A DNA stretch of 64,000 nt from Limnobacter olei (lineage in GTDB: Bacteria; Pseudomonadota; Gammaproteobacteria; Burkholderiales; Burkholderiaceae_B), in the NCBI RefSeq assembly GCF_029087225.1, contig NZ_JARFJD010000009.1, positions 62,001-126,000 on the forward strand. The letters are read 5' to 3'. Shown in pieces: positions 17,139-26,862 of this stretch (positions are counted from its first letter, which is position 1; every line of letters starts with the position of its first letter). A program made the position numbers and the translations under genes. Under the pieces are notes generated by a model that saw nothing but the letters and a program-made list of their open reading frames with translations, was not told the DNA's origin and did not search any database.

Positions 17139-17525
17139 ATGTCCCTCGCTTTTTATTGTGGATGTTGTACTGCATGGGGTGAAGTGTATCGGTTAATTGG
17201 CGCGCTTGTTAGCCCGATGAGGCAACTGGGTGGCGCTTGATTGGGGGCTTGTGAAATCTCGTGAAATACCGGGTTCAACTAAAAACAGCCGTGTTGCGCC
17301 GCACTTAATCATAGATTCCTTTAAATCGTTGTGTGCATTGCTTCTTGCCTGTTTTGTTGCGAATGCATGTTGCAGTGCAAGGTAAATCATTGATTTTTTT
17401 CGAATCGAGGCTCTAGAAAAGTCGGTGTTTTTTTGGTGCAATGAGGTTGACAGTTGTTCACTGAAAGCGCATGTTACGCCTCAGTAACTTTGAAGTAACT
17501 TTGATGACATTCAAGGGGTATAAAC
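17139..17525. other. Divergent intergenic region between the SRPBCC gene and fadE
   Basis: This 387-base stretch holds no convincing gene. The part nearest fadE contains TTGACA at 17447-17452, with only a poor -10 match 17 bases on (CATGTT), and an 11-base tandem repeat at 17483-17504. The rest is AT-richer and presumably carries the promoter of the SRPBCC gene. Confidence 0.5.
17483..17504. repeat. Two tandem copies of AGTAACTTTGA upstream of fadE
   Basis: The 11-base unit is repeated exactly, head to tail, 22-43 bases before the fadE start codon. One helical turn per repeat is the spacing expected for side-by-side binding of a regulator, but no known fatty-acid regulator site was matched. 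Confidence 0.6.
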
Positions 17526-20021
17526 ATGTCAAATTCACTTTTCGCCGTTTTCTCAGCAGTTGTGCTGATCGGCCTCGTCTACAGCGGTGCAAACCTGCTG
17601 ACCTTCACCGCTGCCATTGGCGCATCCGCTTTGGGCTTCTATGCTCTGGGTGGCTTGGGTGAGTTGGGTCTCATTGTGTTTGCCGCAATTTACCTGCCGA
17701 TCGCCGTAGTTCTCAACGTGCCAGGCCTGCGCCGTGGTGTGTTGACAGCGCCAATTTTCAAGGCATTCAGCAAGGCCCTGCCTGCCATGAGCCCGACTGA
17801 GAAAGACGCGCTCGAGGCTGGCGACACCTGGTGGGAAGCCGAAATGTTCGGTGGCAAGCCAGATTGGTCCAAGCTGATGAATGTGAAGTACACCGAGCTC
17901 ACAGCAGATGAAAAGTCTTATCTCGACAACGAGACTGAAGAGCTTTGCAAAATGCTCGACGACTGGAAGATCACTTTCGAGCTGAAAGACCTGCCGCAAG
18001 AAGTGTGGGATTTCATGGGCAAGAAGAAATTCTTCGCCATGTTGATCGCCAAAGAACACGGCGGTTTGGGTTTCTCTCCCTACGCACAAAGCTGCGTGGT
18101 CGCGAAAATTGCAACCCGTTCATTGACCGCATCCGTCACCGTGATGGTTCCCAACTCCTTGGGCCCAGGCGAGCTGATCATGCACTATGGCACGCAGGAA
18201 CAGAAAGACTACTGGCTGCCACGCTTGGTAGACGGTCGCGAAATTCCATGTTTTGGCCTGACCGGCCCTGAAGTGGGTTCGGATGCGTCTGCCATTCCTG
18301 ACACTGGCGTGGTTGTGAAGCGCGTGGTGAATGGCAAGGAAGAATTGGGCATCGTATTGAACTTCAGCAAGCGCTATATCACCTTGGCACCTGTGGCCAC
18401 TGTGGTTGGTCTGGCATTCAAACTGAAAGATCCAGAAGGCTTGCTGGGCGACAAAAACAAGGTCGATTACGGCATTACCTGCGCCTTGCTGCCCGCCAAT
18501 ACACCCAACGTTCAAATTGGCCGTCGCCACTTCCCCGGCGCGGTGTTCATGAACGGCCCCATCATCGGTAACGACGTTTACATTCCACTGACTTCCATTA
18601 TTGGTGGTCGCGAAATGGCCGGCAAGGGCTGGAGAATGCTGGTGGAATGTTTGTCAGCCGGCCGTGGTATTTCATTGCCAGCTTTGTCCGCTGCCTCTGG
18701 TTGGGGCATGTACCTGGCCACTGGCGCTTACGCCCGAATTCGCCGTCAGTTCAAAATGCCGATTGGCCGCTTTGAAGGTGTTCAGGAAGCAACCGGTAAA
18801 ATTGGTGGTCTCACTTACAAGCTGGAAGCATCACGCGTGTTGACAGCAACTGCCTGTGCAGAATGTGCGCCGTCTGTTGTCACTGCGATGATGAAGTACC
18901 ACATGACCGAAATGATGCGTGAAATTATTCTGCGCTCTATGGACGTACACGGTGGCCGTACCGTTATTCTTGGCCCACGCAACTACCTTGGTCAGGCTTA
19001 CCAGGCCATGCCAGTTGCCATTACTGTTGAAGGCGCCAATATCATGACTCGTAACTTGATCGTGTTTGGTCAGGGTGCCATTCGTTGTCATCCTTGGGTG
19101 CTGAAAGAAATGCAGGCCGCCCAAAACCCGAACAAAGAAGAGGGTCTGCGTGATTTCGACACCGCTTTCTTTGGTCACTTGGGTCACATTTTCAACCGTG
19201 CCATGCGTGCCTTGGTGTTGGGTCTGACAGGTAACCGTTTGGCGAAAAGCCCCGTGAGCGGCCCAATGGCTGATTATGCAAAAGCCATTGAGCGCCGTTC
19301 TGCCGCCCTGGCATTCACGGCCGACGTGGCCATGGGTGTATTGGGTGGTGAACTAAAGCGCCGCGAGCGTTTGTCGGCCCGCTTGGGTGACGTGCTCAGC
19401 CACCTATACATGGCCACAGCCGTGCTGAAGTACTTTGAAACCAATGGCCGTTTGGCGGATGAACTGCCACACGCGCAGTGGGCGATCGAAGATTCATTGT
19501 TTGAAATCGACAAAGCATTCACCGAGTTCAACCGCAACTTCCCCAACAAGGCTGTTGGCAAACTGCTGAACTTCGTGGCCTACCCATTGGGCATGGGCAA
19601 AACCAAAGGCCCAAGCGACAAGGTGAACGCCGAAGTGGCAGAACTCCTGATGACTCGCAATGCTTTCGCAAATCGCTTGCTCGACAAAGTGTTTGTGGGT
19701 GAAGGTTTGTCCGACCCAACTGGCCGCATTCTGGAAGCAGCTGACAAACTGTTGTCGATTGAACCTGGTTACAGCAACTTCCTGAAGGCGGTGTCTTCAG
19801 GCAAGGTTGTTGGAGAAGGTCTGGAAGCCCAGTTGAAAGACGCTGTGGCCAAGAACCTGATTAGCCCCGATCTGGCCCAGGGTATTCGCGAGTACGAACC
19901 AATTCGTTTCGATGCGATCCTGACCGACGACTTCAGCAAAGACTACTTGCGCACCAATGGTCAAATTCCTGACGAGATCATTGAAGCCAAGCCAGTCACG
20001 GAGTACAAGGCAGCTGCTTGA
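17526..20021 (+). CDS. fadE: Acyl-CoA dehydrogenase FadE
   Basis: An 831-residue protein of the long FadE type (E. coli FadE has 814), unlike the roughly 380-residue soluble acyl-CoA dehydrogenases. The first 70 residues form two or three hydrophobic helices, so it is membrane-associated. The acyl-CoA dehydrogenase core follows (FGLTGPEVGSDASAIPD near 242-258; VEGANIMTRNLIVFGQG near 500). The long C-terminal domain is typical of the family. It catalyses the first step of fatty-acid beta-oxidation, with electrons going via ETF to the ETF-QO encoded at 59405-61057. It is monocistronic, with a strong terminator. Confidence 0.93.
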   Translation: MSNSLFAVFSAVVLIGLVYSGANLLTFTAAIGASALGFYALGGLGELGLIVFAAIYLPIAVVLNVPGLRRGVLTAPIFKAFSKALPAMSPTEKDALEAGDTWWEAEMFGGKPDWSKLMNVKYTELTADEKSYLDNETEELCKMLDDWKITFELKDLPQEVWDFMGKKKFFAMLIAKEHGGLGFSPYAQSCVVAKIATRSLTASVTVMVPNSLGPGELIMHYGTQEQKDYWLPRLVDGREIPCFGLTGPEVGSDASAIPDTGVVVKRVVNGKEELGIVLNFSKRYITLAPVATVVGLAFKLKDPEGLLGDKNKVDYGITCALLPANTPNVQIGRRHFPGAVFMNGPIIGNDVYIPLTSIIGGREMAGKGWRMLVECLSAGRGISLPALSAASGWGMYLATGAYARIRRQFKMPIGRFEGVQEATGKIGGLTYKLEASRVLTATACAECAPSVVTAMMKYHMTEMMREIILRSMDVHGGRTVILGPRNYLGQAYQAMPVAITVEGANIMTRNLIVFGQGAIRCHPWVLKEMQAAQNPNKEEGLRDFDTAFFGHLGHIFNRAMRALVLGLTGNRLAKSPVSGPMADYAKAIERRSAALAFTADVAMGVLGGELKRRERLSARLGDVLSHLYMATAVLKYFETNGRLADELPHAQWAIEDSLFEIDKAFTEFNRNFPNKAVGKLLNFVAYPLGMGKTKGPSDKVNAEVAELLMTRNAFANRLLDKVFVGEGLSDPTGRILEAADKLLSIEPGYSNFLKAVSSGKVVGEGLEAQLKDAVAKNLISPDLAQGIREYEPIRFDAILTDDFSKDYLRTNGQIPDEIIEAKPVTEYKAAA

Positions 20022-20070
20022 TTTTAAAGGGCAAGTTTTTCGGCAATATTTTGTTGTAGCAAAAACATCG

Positions 20071-20099
20071 AAAGGCCTCGCGAAAGCGGGGCCTTTTTT
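20071..20099 (+). terminator. Rho-independent terminator after fadE
   Basis: AAAGGCCTCGC, a GAAA tetraloop, then GCGGGGCCTTTTTT: an 11-base stem with one wobble pair and a T run. Confidence 0.9.
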
Positions 20100-20136
20100 G
20101 TTACTCGTTCAGAATTTTTTGCGCTATGCTGAATGC

Positions 20137-21936
20137 ATGGCAATTGAATTGATTCGTGACAATCGTTTTGGTGCATTCTTCTGGACGCAGTTTCTCGGCG
20201 CGTTCAACGACAACCTTTTGAAATTCGCGGTTACGCTTGCAGTCACCTACAACGATGCGCTTCGCGGCAGTTTTTCCCCCGGTTTGCTCATCAATCTGAT
20301 AGCGGCACTGTTCATCCTCCCCTTCGTTATTTTCTCTGCCACCAGCGGACAACTTGCCGACAAATTCGACAAAACCAAAGTCATGCGATTGGCCAAATGG
20401 CTTGAGCCGCCGATCGTATTGATCACCGCCGCTGGCTTTTTGTTCAATTCGGTTGAACTGCTCATCCTTGGCGTATTTTTGCTGGGCACGCAATCCGCAT
20501 TTTTTGGTCCTGCAAAATATGCCTATTTGCCTGAACAACTCAAGTCGAGCGAGCTGGTCATGGGCAATGCCTTGGTCGAGTCTGCAACCTTCATGGCCAT
20601 TTTGCTGGGGACAATTGCTGCCGGTAGTTTGATGAGTCAGGAGGCCGGTGATGTTGCTGTCTACATCGTGTGCGGGTTTGGTTTTTTGGTGGCCCTGTTG
20701 GGCGTATACCAGGCGCAGCGCATGCCCTTGACACCATCGCATTCACCTGATTTGGAGGTGAATTGGAATTTGTTCACGGAAACCTGGCGCAATGTCAGTT
20801 TCGCAACCAATTTGCCCAAAGTCTGGCCCGCCTTGTTGGGAATTTCCTGGCTGTGGTTTGTGGGGGCAACCTATTTAACCCAGTTCCCGCTGCTGTCGAA
20901 AACCCTGCTCAATGCCAGCCCGGGTGTGGCCACTGTTCTGCTTTTCGCGTTTACCGTGGGATTGGGTATCGGCGCATTTTTGTGCGAAAAATGGTCTCGA
21001 AAACGCATCGAAATGGGTTTGGTATTGTGGGGCCTGGTCGTGATGATTCTGGCCGGAGTATTGCTGCATGGCGTGTTGGTGGCCTATCAAACCAATCCGG
21101 ATCAACAAACCGTGGTCGAATTTTTTAGTCAACTGAACAACCTGGCTGTGCTCGGGCTATTTGTACTGATCAGTGTTGGCGTGGGTTTGTACAGCGTTCC
21201 CCTGTACGCCACCATGCAAGCTTTTGCGCCCAAGGAAAGCCGCTCGCGGGTGGTCTCGGCCAACAACATCATCAATTCTTTTTTCATGGTGGTTTCCGCC
21301 GGGTTCGCCATCGCCATTTTGCTGGCCATGCAAGGCGAGGTGCTCTGGGTGTTCACAGCAGTCACTGCCATCAATGTGGTGGTTTTGGGCCTGTGGTTGT
21401 TCAAGCAGCCTTATGTGGTGCTGCGTGCCCAACTGTTGTTGAAAGTGCCAGGCAAACAGTTGCCACGCATTGAAAACATGGATCATCTGGGCGATTCGGG
21501 TGGCAACCTTATCGTGTTCCCAACTTTGCTTCATGAGAATTATTTGCAGCGCATGGCGGGTTTGCCCATCGAAATGACAGTGGTGCTTTCCGGGCGGTTA
21601 AAACAATCCAGGTTTGTGAATCGTTTGCGCAAACACGGCTTCGTACTCGAGTTCAGCAAACTCTCTGAAATTGATACTCAAAAGGAATTAATCAAGGCGA
21701 TCGCGTCACATATTCAACAGGGCAGGTCGATTGCCATCGACAAACCCATGTTTGAACTGCTGCGCAAACAGTACCGCCTTGATGACATGCCAGGCGTGTT
21801 GGCCAAAAAGGGCGTGGTCATGAATGTGCTGGAGTTTATGGAAGAGCAGGTACAACAAAAAGTTCAAAAAAGTGCAATTTCTCAAACAGTCTGGCGTCTA
21901 AACAAAAGAGAGGCTCTAACCGCTTCAGGGGTTTGA
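20137..21936 (+). CDS. LplT-like MFS transporter with degenerate acyltransferase-like tail
   Basis: A 599-residue protein starting at ATG 20137 (MAIELIRDNRFGAFFWTQFLGAFNDN; the FLGAFNDNLLK signature is typical of lysophospholipid transporter LplT-related MFS proteins). About twelve helices span residues 10-425. After them comes a soluble domain of about 150 residues. Its order of segments recalls the PlsC acyltransferase domain fused behind such transporters (GGNLIVFPTLLHENY where NHxSxxD is expected; QGRSIAIDKP where GxxxxIFPEGT is expected), but both catalytic motifs are missing. Lysophospholipid flipping is the likely role; the tail probably has no acyl transfer activity. It lies downstream of fadE behind a terminator. 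Confidence 0.7.
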   Translation: MAIELIRDNRFGAFFWTQFLGAFNDNLLKFAVTLAVTYNDALRGSFSPGLLINLIAALFILPFVIFSATSGQLADKFDKTKVMRLAKWLEPPIVLITAAGFLFNSVELLILGVFLLGTQSAFFGPAKYAYLPEQLKSSELVMGNALVESATFMAILLGTIAAGSLMSQEAGDVAVYIVCGFGFLVALLGVYQAQRMPLTPSHSPDLEVNWNLFTETWRNVSFATNLPKVWPALLGISWLWFVGATYLTQFPLLSKTLLNASPGVATVLLFAFTVGLGIGAFLCEKWSRKRIEMGLVLWGLVVMILAGVLLHGVLVAYQTNPDQQTVVEFFSQLNNLAVLGLFVLISVGVGLYSVPLYATMQAFAPKESRSRVVSANNIINSFFMVVSAGFAIAILLAMQGEVLWVFTAVTAINVVVLGLWLFKQPYVVLRAQLLLKVPGKQLPRIENMDHLGDSGGNLIVFPTLLHENYLQRMAGLPIEMTVVLSGRLKQSRFVNRLRKHGFVLEFSKLSEIDTQKELIKAIASHIQQGRSIAIDKPMFELLRKQYRLDDMPGVLAKKGVVMNVLEFMEEQVQQKVQKSAISQTVWRLNKREALTASGV

Positions 21937-22028
21937 TACCCCACTAGATAGGGAGATAGTGGTAACAGCAAAGTTAACTAGAAAGTGTTGCAAGCACCAA
22001 AACAGCACAAAAATGTAAACAAACAAGC

Positions 22029-22044
22029 TGGCCTGTTTTTTGCA
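22029..22044 (+). promoter_or_regulatory. Sigma-54 (RpoN) promoter upstream of prkA
   Basis: TGGCCTG-N4-TTGCA, with GG and GC separated by exactly ten bases, matches the -24/-12 consensus TGGCACG-N4-TTGCA at all key positions. Transcription would begin near 22055, giving a leader of about 80 bases before prkA. No paired upstream activator sites were recognised with certainty. Confidence 0.7.
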
Positions 22045-22135
22045 ACTTTTTCGAGAGATGAAAGTGAACGCTTTGGGCGCGAAATAGGTTCACGGCCGAA
22101 GCAAAAGGCAAAGAAGCGTTGTGCAGGAGGACATC

Positions 22136-24100
22136 ATGAACACAGAGCTTGAACCGCGTGATTTGAATTCCAGCGATTCTGACATTTTCGGTCAGTTTCA
22201 GTCTCGTTTTGCAGCTTTGCAGCAAACCGAGATGAGCCTCGAAGAATACCTCGACCTGTGCAAAGCCGACCCCCTCACATACGCCAGCGCGGCTGAGCGC
22301 ATGCTTCATGCCATTGGCGAACCCGAAGTCATCAACACCCGGCACGATCCCCGTTTGTCTCGTATTTTCGCCAACCGGGTGGTGCGCCGTTATCCGTCGT
22401 TCAAAGAGTTCTATGGCATGGAGGAGGTGATTGAAAACATCGTCGCCTATTTCCGCCATGCCGCCCAGGGTCTTGAAGAGCGCAAGCAGGTGCTTTACCT
22501 GCTGGGCCCTGTGGGCAGTGCCAAGTCTTCACTGGCCGAACGTTTGAAAGCCTTGATGGAGCAGCAACCAATCTATGCTTTGAAAGGCTCGCCAATTAAC
22601 GAATCCCCATTGGGTTTGTTCGACCCGACCCAGTTTGGTGCCTCGCTTGAAGACAAGTACGGCATTCCTCGCCGTTACTTGACTGGCATTGCCAGCCCTT
22701 GGGCCACCAAGCGCCTGGCTGAATTTGGCGGCGACCTGCGCAAGTTCCGGGTGGTTCGTTTAATGCCTTCCACCTTGAATCAAATTGCGATCGCCAAGAC
22801 TGAACCTGGCGACGAAAACAATCAGGATATTTCAGCACTGGTGGGCAAGGTCGACATTCGCATGTTGAACCAGTTCAGCCAGGACGATCCCGATGCCTAC
22901 AGCTTCAGTGGTGGCCTGTGCCTGGCCAACCAGGGTTTGCTTGAATTCGTGGAAATGTTCAAGGCACCTATCAAAATGCTGCACCCCTTGCTTACAGCCA
23001 CGCAAGAACGCAACTTCAAAGGAACCGAGGGTTTTGGTTCCATTCCGTTTGACGGCATCATTCTGGCCCACAGCAATGAATCGGAATGGCAGCAGTTCCG
23101 CAACAACAAAACCAATGAAGCGTTTCTGGACCGGGTATACATCGTGAAGGTGCCCTACTGCCTGCGCGTGTCCGAAGAGGTGAAAATCTACGAAAAGTTG
23201 CTTGAGCATTCTTCGCTGAACAAAGCACCATGCGCACCCGGAACCCTGAACATGATGGCGCAGTTCAGCGTGCTAACGCGTTTGAAAGAACCTGCAAACA
23301 GCAATCTGTTCAGCAAAATGCGCGTATATGACGGTGAAAACCTGAAAGACGTCGACCCGCATGCCAAGCCCATACAGGAGTATCGGGACCAATCCGGGCC
23401 CGATGAAGGCATGAACGGTTCTTCCACCCGCTGGGCTTACAAAGTATTGTCCAAAGTGTTCAACTTCGACCACCATGAAGTGGCAGCCAACCCCGTGCAT
23501 TTGTTGTACGTGCTTGAGCAACAGGTGATTAAAGACAACTTGCCCGAGGAGCAAACCCGCAAGTACCTTGATTTCATCAAGAGCTACCTGACTCCCAAGT
23601 ACGCTGAATTCGTGGCCAAGGAAATCCAGACGGCTTACCTGGAAAGCTACAGCGAGTATGGACAAAACCTGTTCGAGCGTTACATACAGTTTGCCGACAA
23701 GTGGATTCAGAACGAAGAGTTCCGCGACCCGGCCACTGGGCAAATTTTCGATCGCGACTCCCTGAACGACGAATTGGTTCGTATTGAAAAGCCTGCGGGC
23801 ATTGCCAATCCCAAAGACTTCCGGAACGAGGTTGTGAATTTTGTGTTGCGTGCACAGGCCAGCAATTCCGGCACCATGCCCGCGTGGACCAGCTACGAAA
23901 AGTTGCGTGAGGTGATCGAGCGCAGCATGTTCTCGAAAACTGAAGACCTGCTGCCGGTTATTTCTTTCGACCACAAAGGCTCGAAAGAAAGCCAGGAAAA
24001 GCACGAGAACTTTGTGGATCGCATGGTGGCCAAGGGCTACACCGAGAAACAGGTTCGTTTGTTGGTGGAATGGCATTTGCGCGTGAAAAAGGCGTCCTGA
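22136..24100 (+). CDS. prkA: Serine protein kinase PrkA (YeaG)
   Basis: A 654-residue protein of the PrkA family. An AAA-like ATPase domain has Walker A GPVGSAKSS (124-132) and an SxDxxFxG-like central region; the C-terminal part resembles the PrkA kinase domain. In enterobacteria YeaG acts in adaptation to nitrogen starvation and stationary phase. ATG at 22136 follows AGGAGG by five bases and is preferred over a GTG 15 bases upstream. It heads the operon prkA-yeaH-spoVR plus an aminotransferase-like gene, all reading from the sigma-54-type promoter. Confidence 0.93.
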   Translation: MNTELEPRDLNSSDSDIFGQFQSRFAALQQTEMSLEEYLDLCKADPLTYASAAERMLHAIGEPEVINTRHDPRLSRIFANRVVRRYPSFKEFYGMEEVIENIVAYFRHAAQGLEERKQVLYLLGPVGSAKSSLAERLKALMEQQPIYALKGSPINESPLGLFDPTQFGASLEDKYGIPRRYLTGIASPWATKRLAEFGGDLRKFRVVRLMPSTLNQIAIAKTEPGDENNQDISALVGKVDIRMLNQFSQDDPDAYSFSGGLCLANQGLLEFVEMFKAPIKMLHPLLTATQERNFKGTEGFGSIPFDGIILAHSNESEWQQFRNNKTNEAFLDRVYIVKVPYCLRVSEEVKIYEKLLEHSSLNKAPCAPGTLNMMAQFSVLTRLKEPANSNLFSKMRVYDGENLKDVDPHAKPIQEYRDQSGPDEGMNGSSTRWAYKVLSKVFNFDHHEVAANPVHLLYVLEQQVIKDNLPEEQTRKYLDFIKSYLTPKYAEFVAKEIQTAYLESYSEYGQNLFERYIQFADKWIQNEEFRDPATGQIFDRDSLNDELVRIEKPAGIANPKDFRNEVVNFVLRAQASNSGTMPAWTSYEKLREVIERSMFSKTEDLLPVISFDHKGSKESQEKHENFVDRMVAKGYTEKQVRLLVEWHLRVKKAS

Positions 24101-24127
24101 TCACGCAAAACGCATAGGGAGTTTGCC

Positions 24128-25384
24128 ATGGGCGATTCAACCATTATTGATCGCAGGCTCAACGGCAAAAACAGAAGCTTGCCCAACCGCGAGCGCTTTA
24201 TTCGGCGTTACAAGACGCAATTGAAAAAAGCGGTCGCGGATGTGGCTGGTGAGTCGTCAATTTCTGATGTCAGCGGCGATGGGCGCGTGAAAGTGCGCAT
24301 TCCCACCCGCGAAGTATCCGAGCCGACCTTCATTTTTGGCCAGGGTGGCGATGTAGAGCATGTGGTTCCTGGTAACCGCGATTTCGTACCTGGCGACCGT
24401 ATTCCACGACCCAGCGGCGGTGGCGAAGGGCAGGGGGGTGGCAAACCAGGCAAAGACGAGGGAGAGGACGGATTCACCTTTGTGTTGTCGCGCGAAGAGT
24501 TCCTGAACCTGTATTTTGACGATCTTGAGTTGCCAGAGCTCCTGAAGCGGGAAATTTCATCGGTTAAGCGCATGAAAAGCCGAAATGCGGGTTACTCCCG
24601 CACGGGTGCACCCACCTCGCTTTCCGTGCTTCGGACCATGAAGGCCTCGCTTATGCGTCGCGTCGCGCTCGAGCCCAGGGGTGATGATGAGGACGATGAC
24701 GAAGACGAGAAAGGGCAGCTTGATCTTCTCGAGGATGTGAAGAAGAAGCCCTATGTGCCTTTTCTTGACGAAGTCGACCTGCGCTATCGCAACCGCGTCA
24801 CCTACCCCGAGCCCTCCACCAACGCAGTCATTTTCTGCCTGATGGACGTTTCTGCTTCAATGGATGAGGCCAAGAAAGACCTGGCCAAACGGTTTTACAC
24901 ACTGCTTTACCTGTTCCTCACTCGCAAGTACGAGGAAGTGAAGCTGGTTTTCATTCGCCACACCGATGAAGCTGAAGAAGTGACAGAGGAAGACTTCTTT
25001 TATGGCAAAAAAAGTGGTGGCACGGAAATCATGCCGGCCATGGAGCTGATGCACCACATCATCGAAACCCGATATCCGGGTAGTGCATGGAATGTTTACG
25101 TGGCGCAAGCCTCCGACGGGGATGCCACCTCCCGTGATGCGCGGGCCAGCGCGGAGTATCTCTCTTCCAAAATCATGCCGCATGTGCGCTACTACGCTTA
25201 CGTGGAAACCATGCCCACACCCATGTTCGGCATGGCTCGCGCGTCTGATTTGTGGGAAAGTTTTGAACGGCTGGAAGACAGTTTTGCAGGGCACTTTGCC
25301 ATGCGCAAGCTGTTCAACCGCCGCGACATTTACCCCGTGTTTCGTGGCTTGTTTGAGAAGAAAGAAGTCGCCTTTGGGCGTTAG
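24128..25384 (+). CDS. yeaH: YeaH/YhbH family (DUF444) protein
   Basis: A 418-residue protein of the YeaH/YhbH family. The N-terminus is basic, residues 95-118 are Gly-rich, and residues around 185-196 are highly acidic (a D/E run). A von Willebrand A-like domain follows, with the metal-site motif DVSASM near residue 240 and IRHTDEAEEV further on. The family always travels with PrkA and SpoVR; a shared complex is inferred. It starts 27 bases after prkA, with GGGAG upstream. Confidence 0.92.
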   Translation: MGDSTIIDRRLNGKNRSLPNRERFIRRYKTQLKKAVADVAGESSISDVSGDGRVKVRIPTREVSEPTFIFGQGGDVEHVVPGNRDFVPGDRIPRPSGGGEGQGGGKPGKDEGEDGFTFVLSREEFLNLYFDDLELPELLKREISSVKRMKSRNAGYSRTGAPTSLSVLRTMKASLMRRVALEPRGDDEDDDEDEKGQLDLLEDVKKKPYVPFLDEVDLRYRNRVTYPEPSTNAVIFCLMDVSASMDEAKKDLAKRFYTLLYLFLTRKYEEVKLVFIRHTDEAEEVTEEDFFYGKKSGGTEIMPAMELMHHIIETRYPGSAWNVYVAQASDGDATSRDARASAEYLSSKIMPHVRYYAYVETMPTPMFGMARASDLWESFERLEDSFAGHFAMRKLFNRRDIYPVFRGLFEKKEVAFGR

Positions 25385-25395
25385 GAGTAGCAACA

Positions 25396-26862
25396 ATGGC
25401 CCAGCAACTTGACCTGGCCGGCAATGAGTGGACATTTGATCTGCTGCGTGACATTGACACGCAGCTTCACGACATTGCAGCCAACAAATACAAACTCGAC
25501 ACCTTCCCCAATCAAATTGAAGTGATCAGTGCTGAGCAAATGCTGGATGCGTATTCCAGCGGTGCCATGCCCGTGATGTATCCACACTGGAGTTACGGCA
25601 AATCCTTTTCGGTTAACGAGCATTTGTACGAAACCGGGCAGCAAAACCTTGCCTACGAGGTCGTGATCAATTCCAACCCCTGCATTTCTTACCTCATGGA
25701 AGAGAACACCATGACCATGCAGACGCTGGTGATCGCTCACGCCTGTTACGGACACAATTCCTTTTTCAAGGGCAACTACCTGTTTAGGCAGTGGACCCAG
25801 GCCGATGCAATCATCGATTACCTGGTGTTCGCCAAGAAGTACGTCATGGAGTGCGAAGAAAAATATGGTATCGATGCAGTTGAGGAAGTGCTTGACGCTG
25901 CGCATGCCATACAGCATTTTGGGGTCGATCGTTACAAACGACGTTTTGAATCCGAGGCATCACTGAAAGTAAAACGCGATGACCTGGCCGAAGAAAAGCG
26001 ACGCCAGTACGATGAAATCATGGCCAAGGTATCTCCCGTTGAAGCCGCACAAATTGAGCGCCGGCAAGATAACTACCCCCGTGAGCCTGTCGAAAACATT
26101 TTGTACTTTATCGAGAAGGAAGCTCCCAAGTTGCGTGACTGGGAACGTGAGCTGGTGCGCATCGTCCGCAAAATGTCGCAGTATTTTTATCCGCAGGGGC
26201 AAACCAAGGTTATGAACGAAGGTTGGGCCAGCTTCTGGCATTACACCTTGCTCAATACCTTGTACGACGAGAAACTGGTGTCCGATGGATTCATGCTCGA
26301 ATTCCTGACGTCTCACACCAATGTGGTTTTTCAGCCCGATTCGCGCGACGGACGCTTCAGGGCCTTGAACCCCTACGCCCTCGGTTTTGCCATTTTCAGC
26401 GATATTCGTCGCATGTGTGAAAAGCCCACAGAAGAGGACAAACGCTGGTTTCCTGAAATTGCGGGTAGCGGCAATTGGTTGAAAGCTGTTGATTTTGCCA
26501 TGCGCAATTTCAAGGATGAATCGTTCATCCGCCAGTTTTTGTCCCCCAAGGTCATTCGAGACTTCCGTTTGTTTGCAATCGCAGATCACAAAACTGAAAG
26601 CGAACTGTTTATCGATGCCATTCACAACGACGAGGGTTACAAGCGAATCCGCACCCTGTTGGCAAACCAGTACTCCCGGGAAAGCATGGTGCCCGATATT
26701 CAAGTGACTTCCTATGCCCGCATGACAGATCGATCCCTCACACTTACCCACATGAGCCGTCGTGGAAGGCCTCTGAATACGGATGAAGCCGAGAAAACCC
26801 TTGCTCAGGTTGAGCGTTTGTGGGGTTTCCCGGTGCACCTGGAAACATCGGATGCGCATTGA
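25396..26862 (+). CDS. spoVR: SpoVR family protein (YcgB)
   Basis: A 488-residue protein of normal SpoVR length. Conserved blocks include PHWSYGKSF, CYGHNSFFKGNYLF (a histidine pair near the middle) and QTKVMNEGWASFWHY. The family is named for a spore cortex role in Bacillus; in non-sporing proteobacteria its function is unclear, but it is co-expressed with PrkA and YeaH. It starts 11 bases after yeaH behind GGAG. The next gene begins inside its last codons. Confidence 0.93.
   Translation: MAQQLDLAGNEWTFDLLRDIDTQLHDIAANKYKLDTFPNQIEVISAEQMLDAYSSGAMPVMYPHWSYGKSFSVNEHLYETGQQNLAYEVVINSNPCISYLMEENTMTMQTLVIAHACYGHNSFFKGNYLFRQWTQADAIIDYLVFAKKYVMECEEKYGIDAVEEVLDAAHAIQHFGVDRYKRRFESEASLKVKRDDLAEEKRRQYDEIMAKVSPVEAAQIERRQDNYPREPVENILYFIEKEAPKLRDWERELVRIVRKMSQYFYPQGQTKVMNEGWASFWHYTLLNTLYDEKLVSDGFMLEFLTSHTNVVFQPDSRDGRFRALNPYALGFAIFSDIRRMCEKPTEEDKRWFPEIAGSGNWLKAVDFAMRNFKDESFIRQFLSPKVIRDFRLFAIADHKTESELFIDAIHNDEGYKRIRTLLANQYSRESMVPDIQVTSYARMTDRSLTLTHMSRRGRPLNTDEAEKTLAQVERLWGFPVHLETSDAH

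Noticed and set aside
17193-17441. 82-codon minus-strand frame in the fadE upstream region
   Set aside because: No ribosome-binding site, no family features, and it occupies the region where the divergent promoters must lie.
25960-26859. 299-codon open frame on the minus strand
   Set aside because: It lies entirely opposite spoVR, has no ribosome-binding site or recognisable domain, and follows the codon shadow of the real gene.
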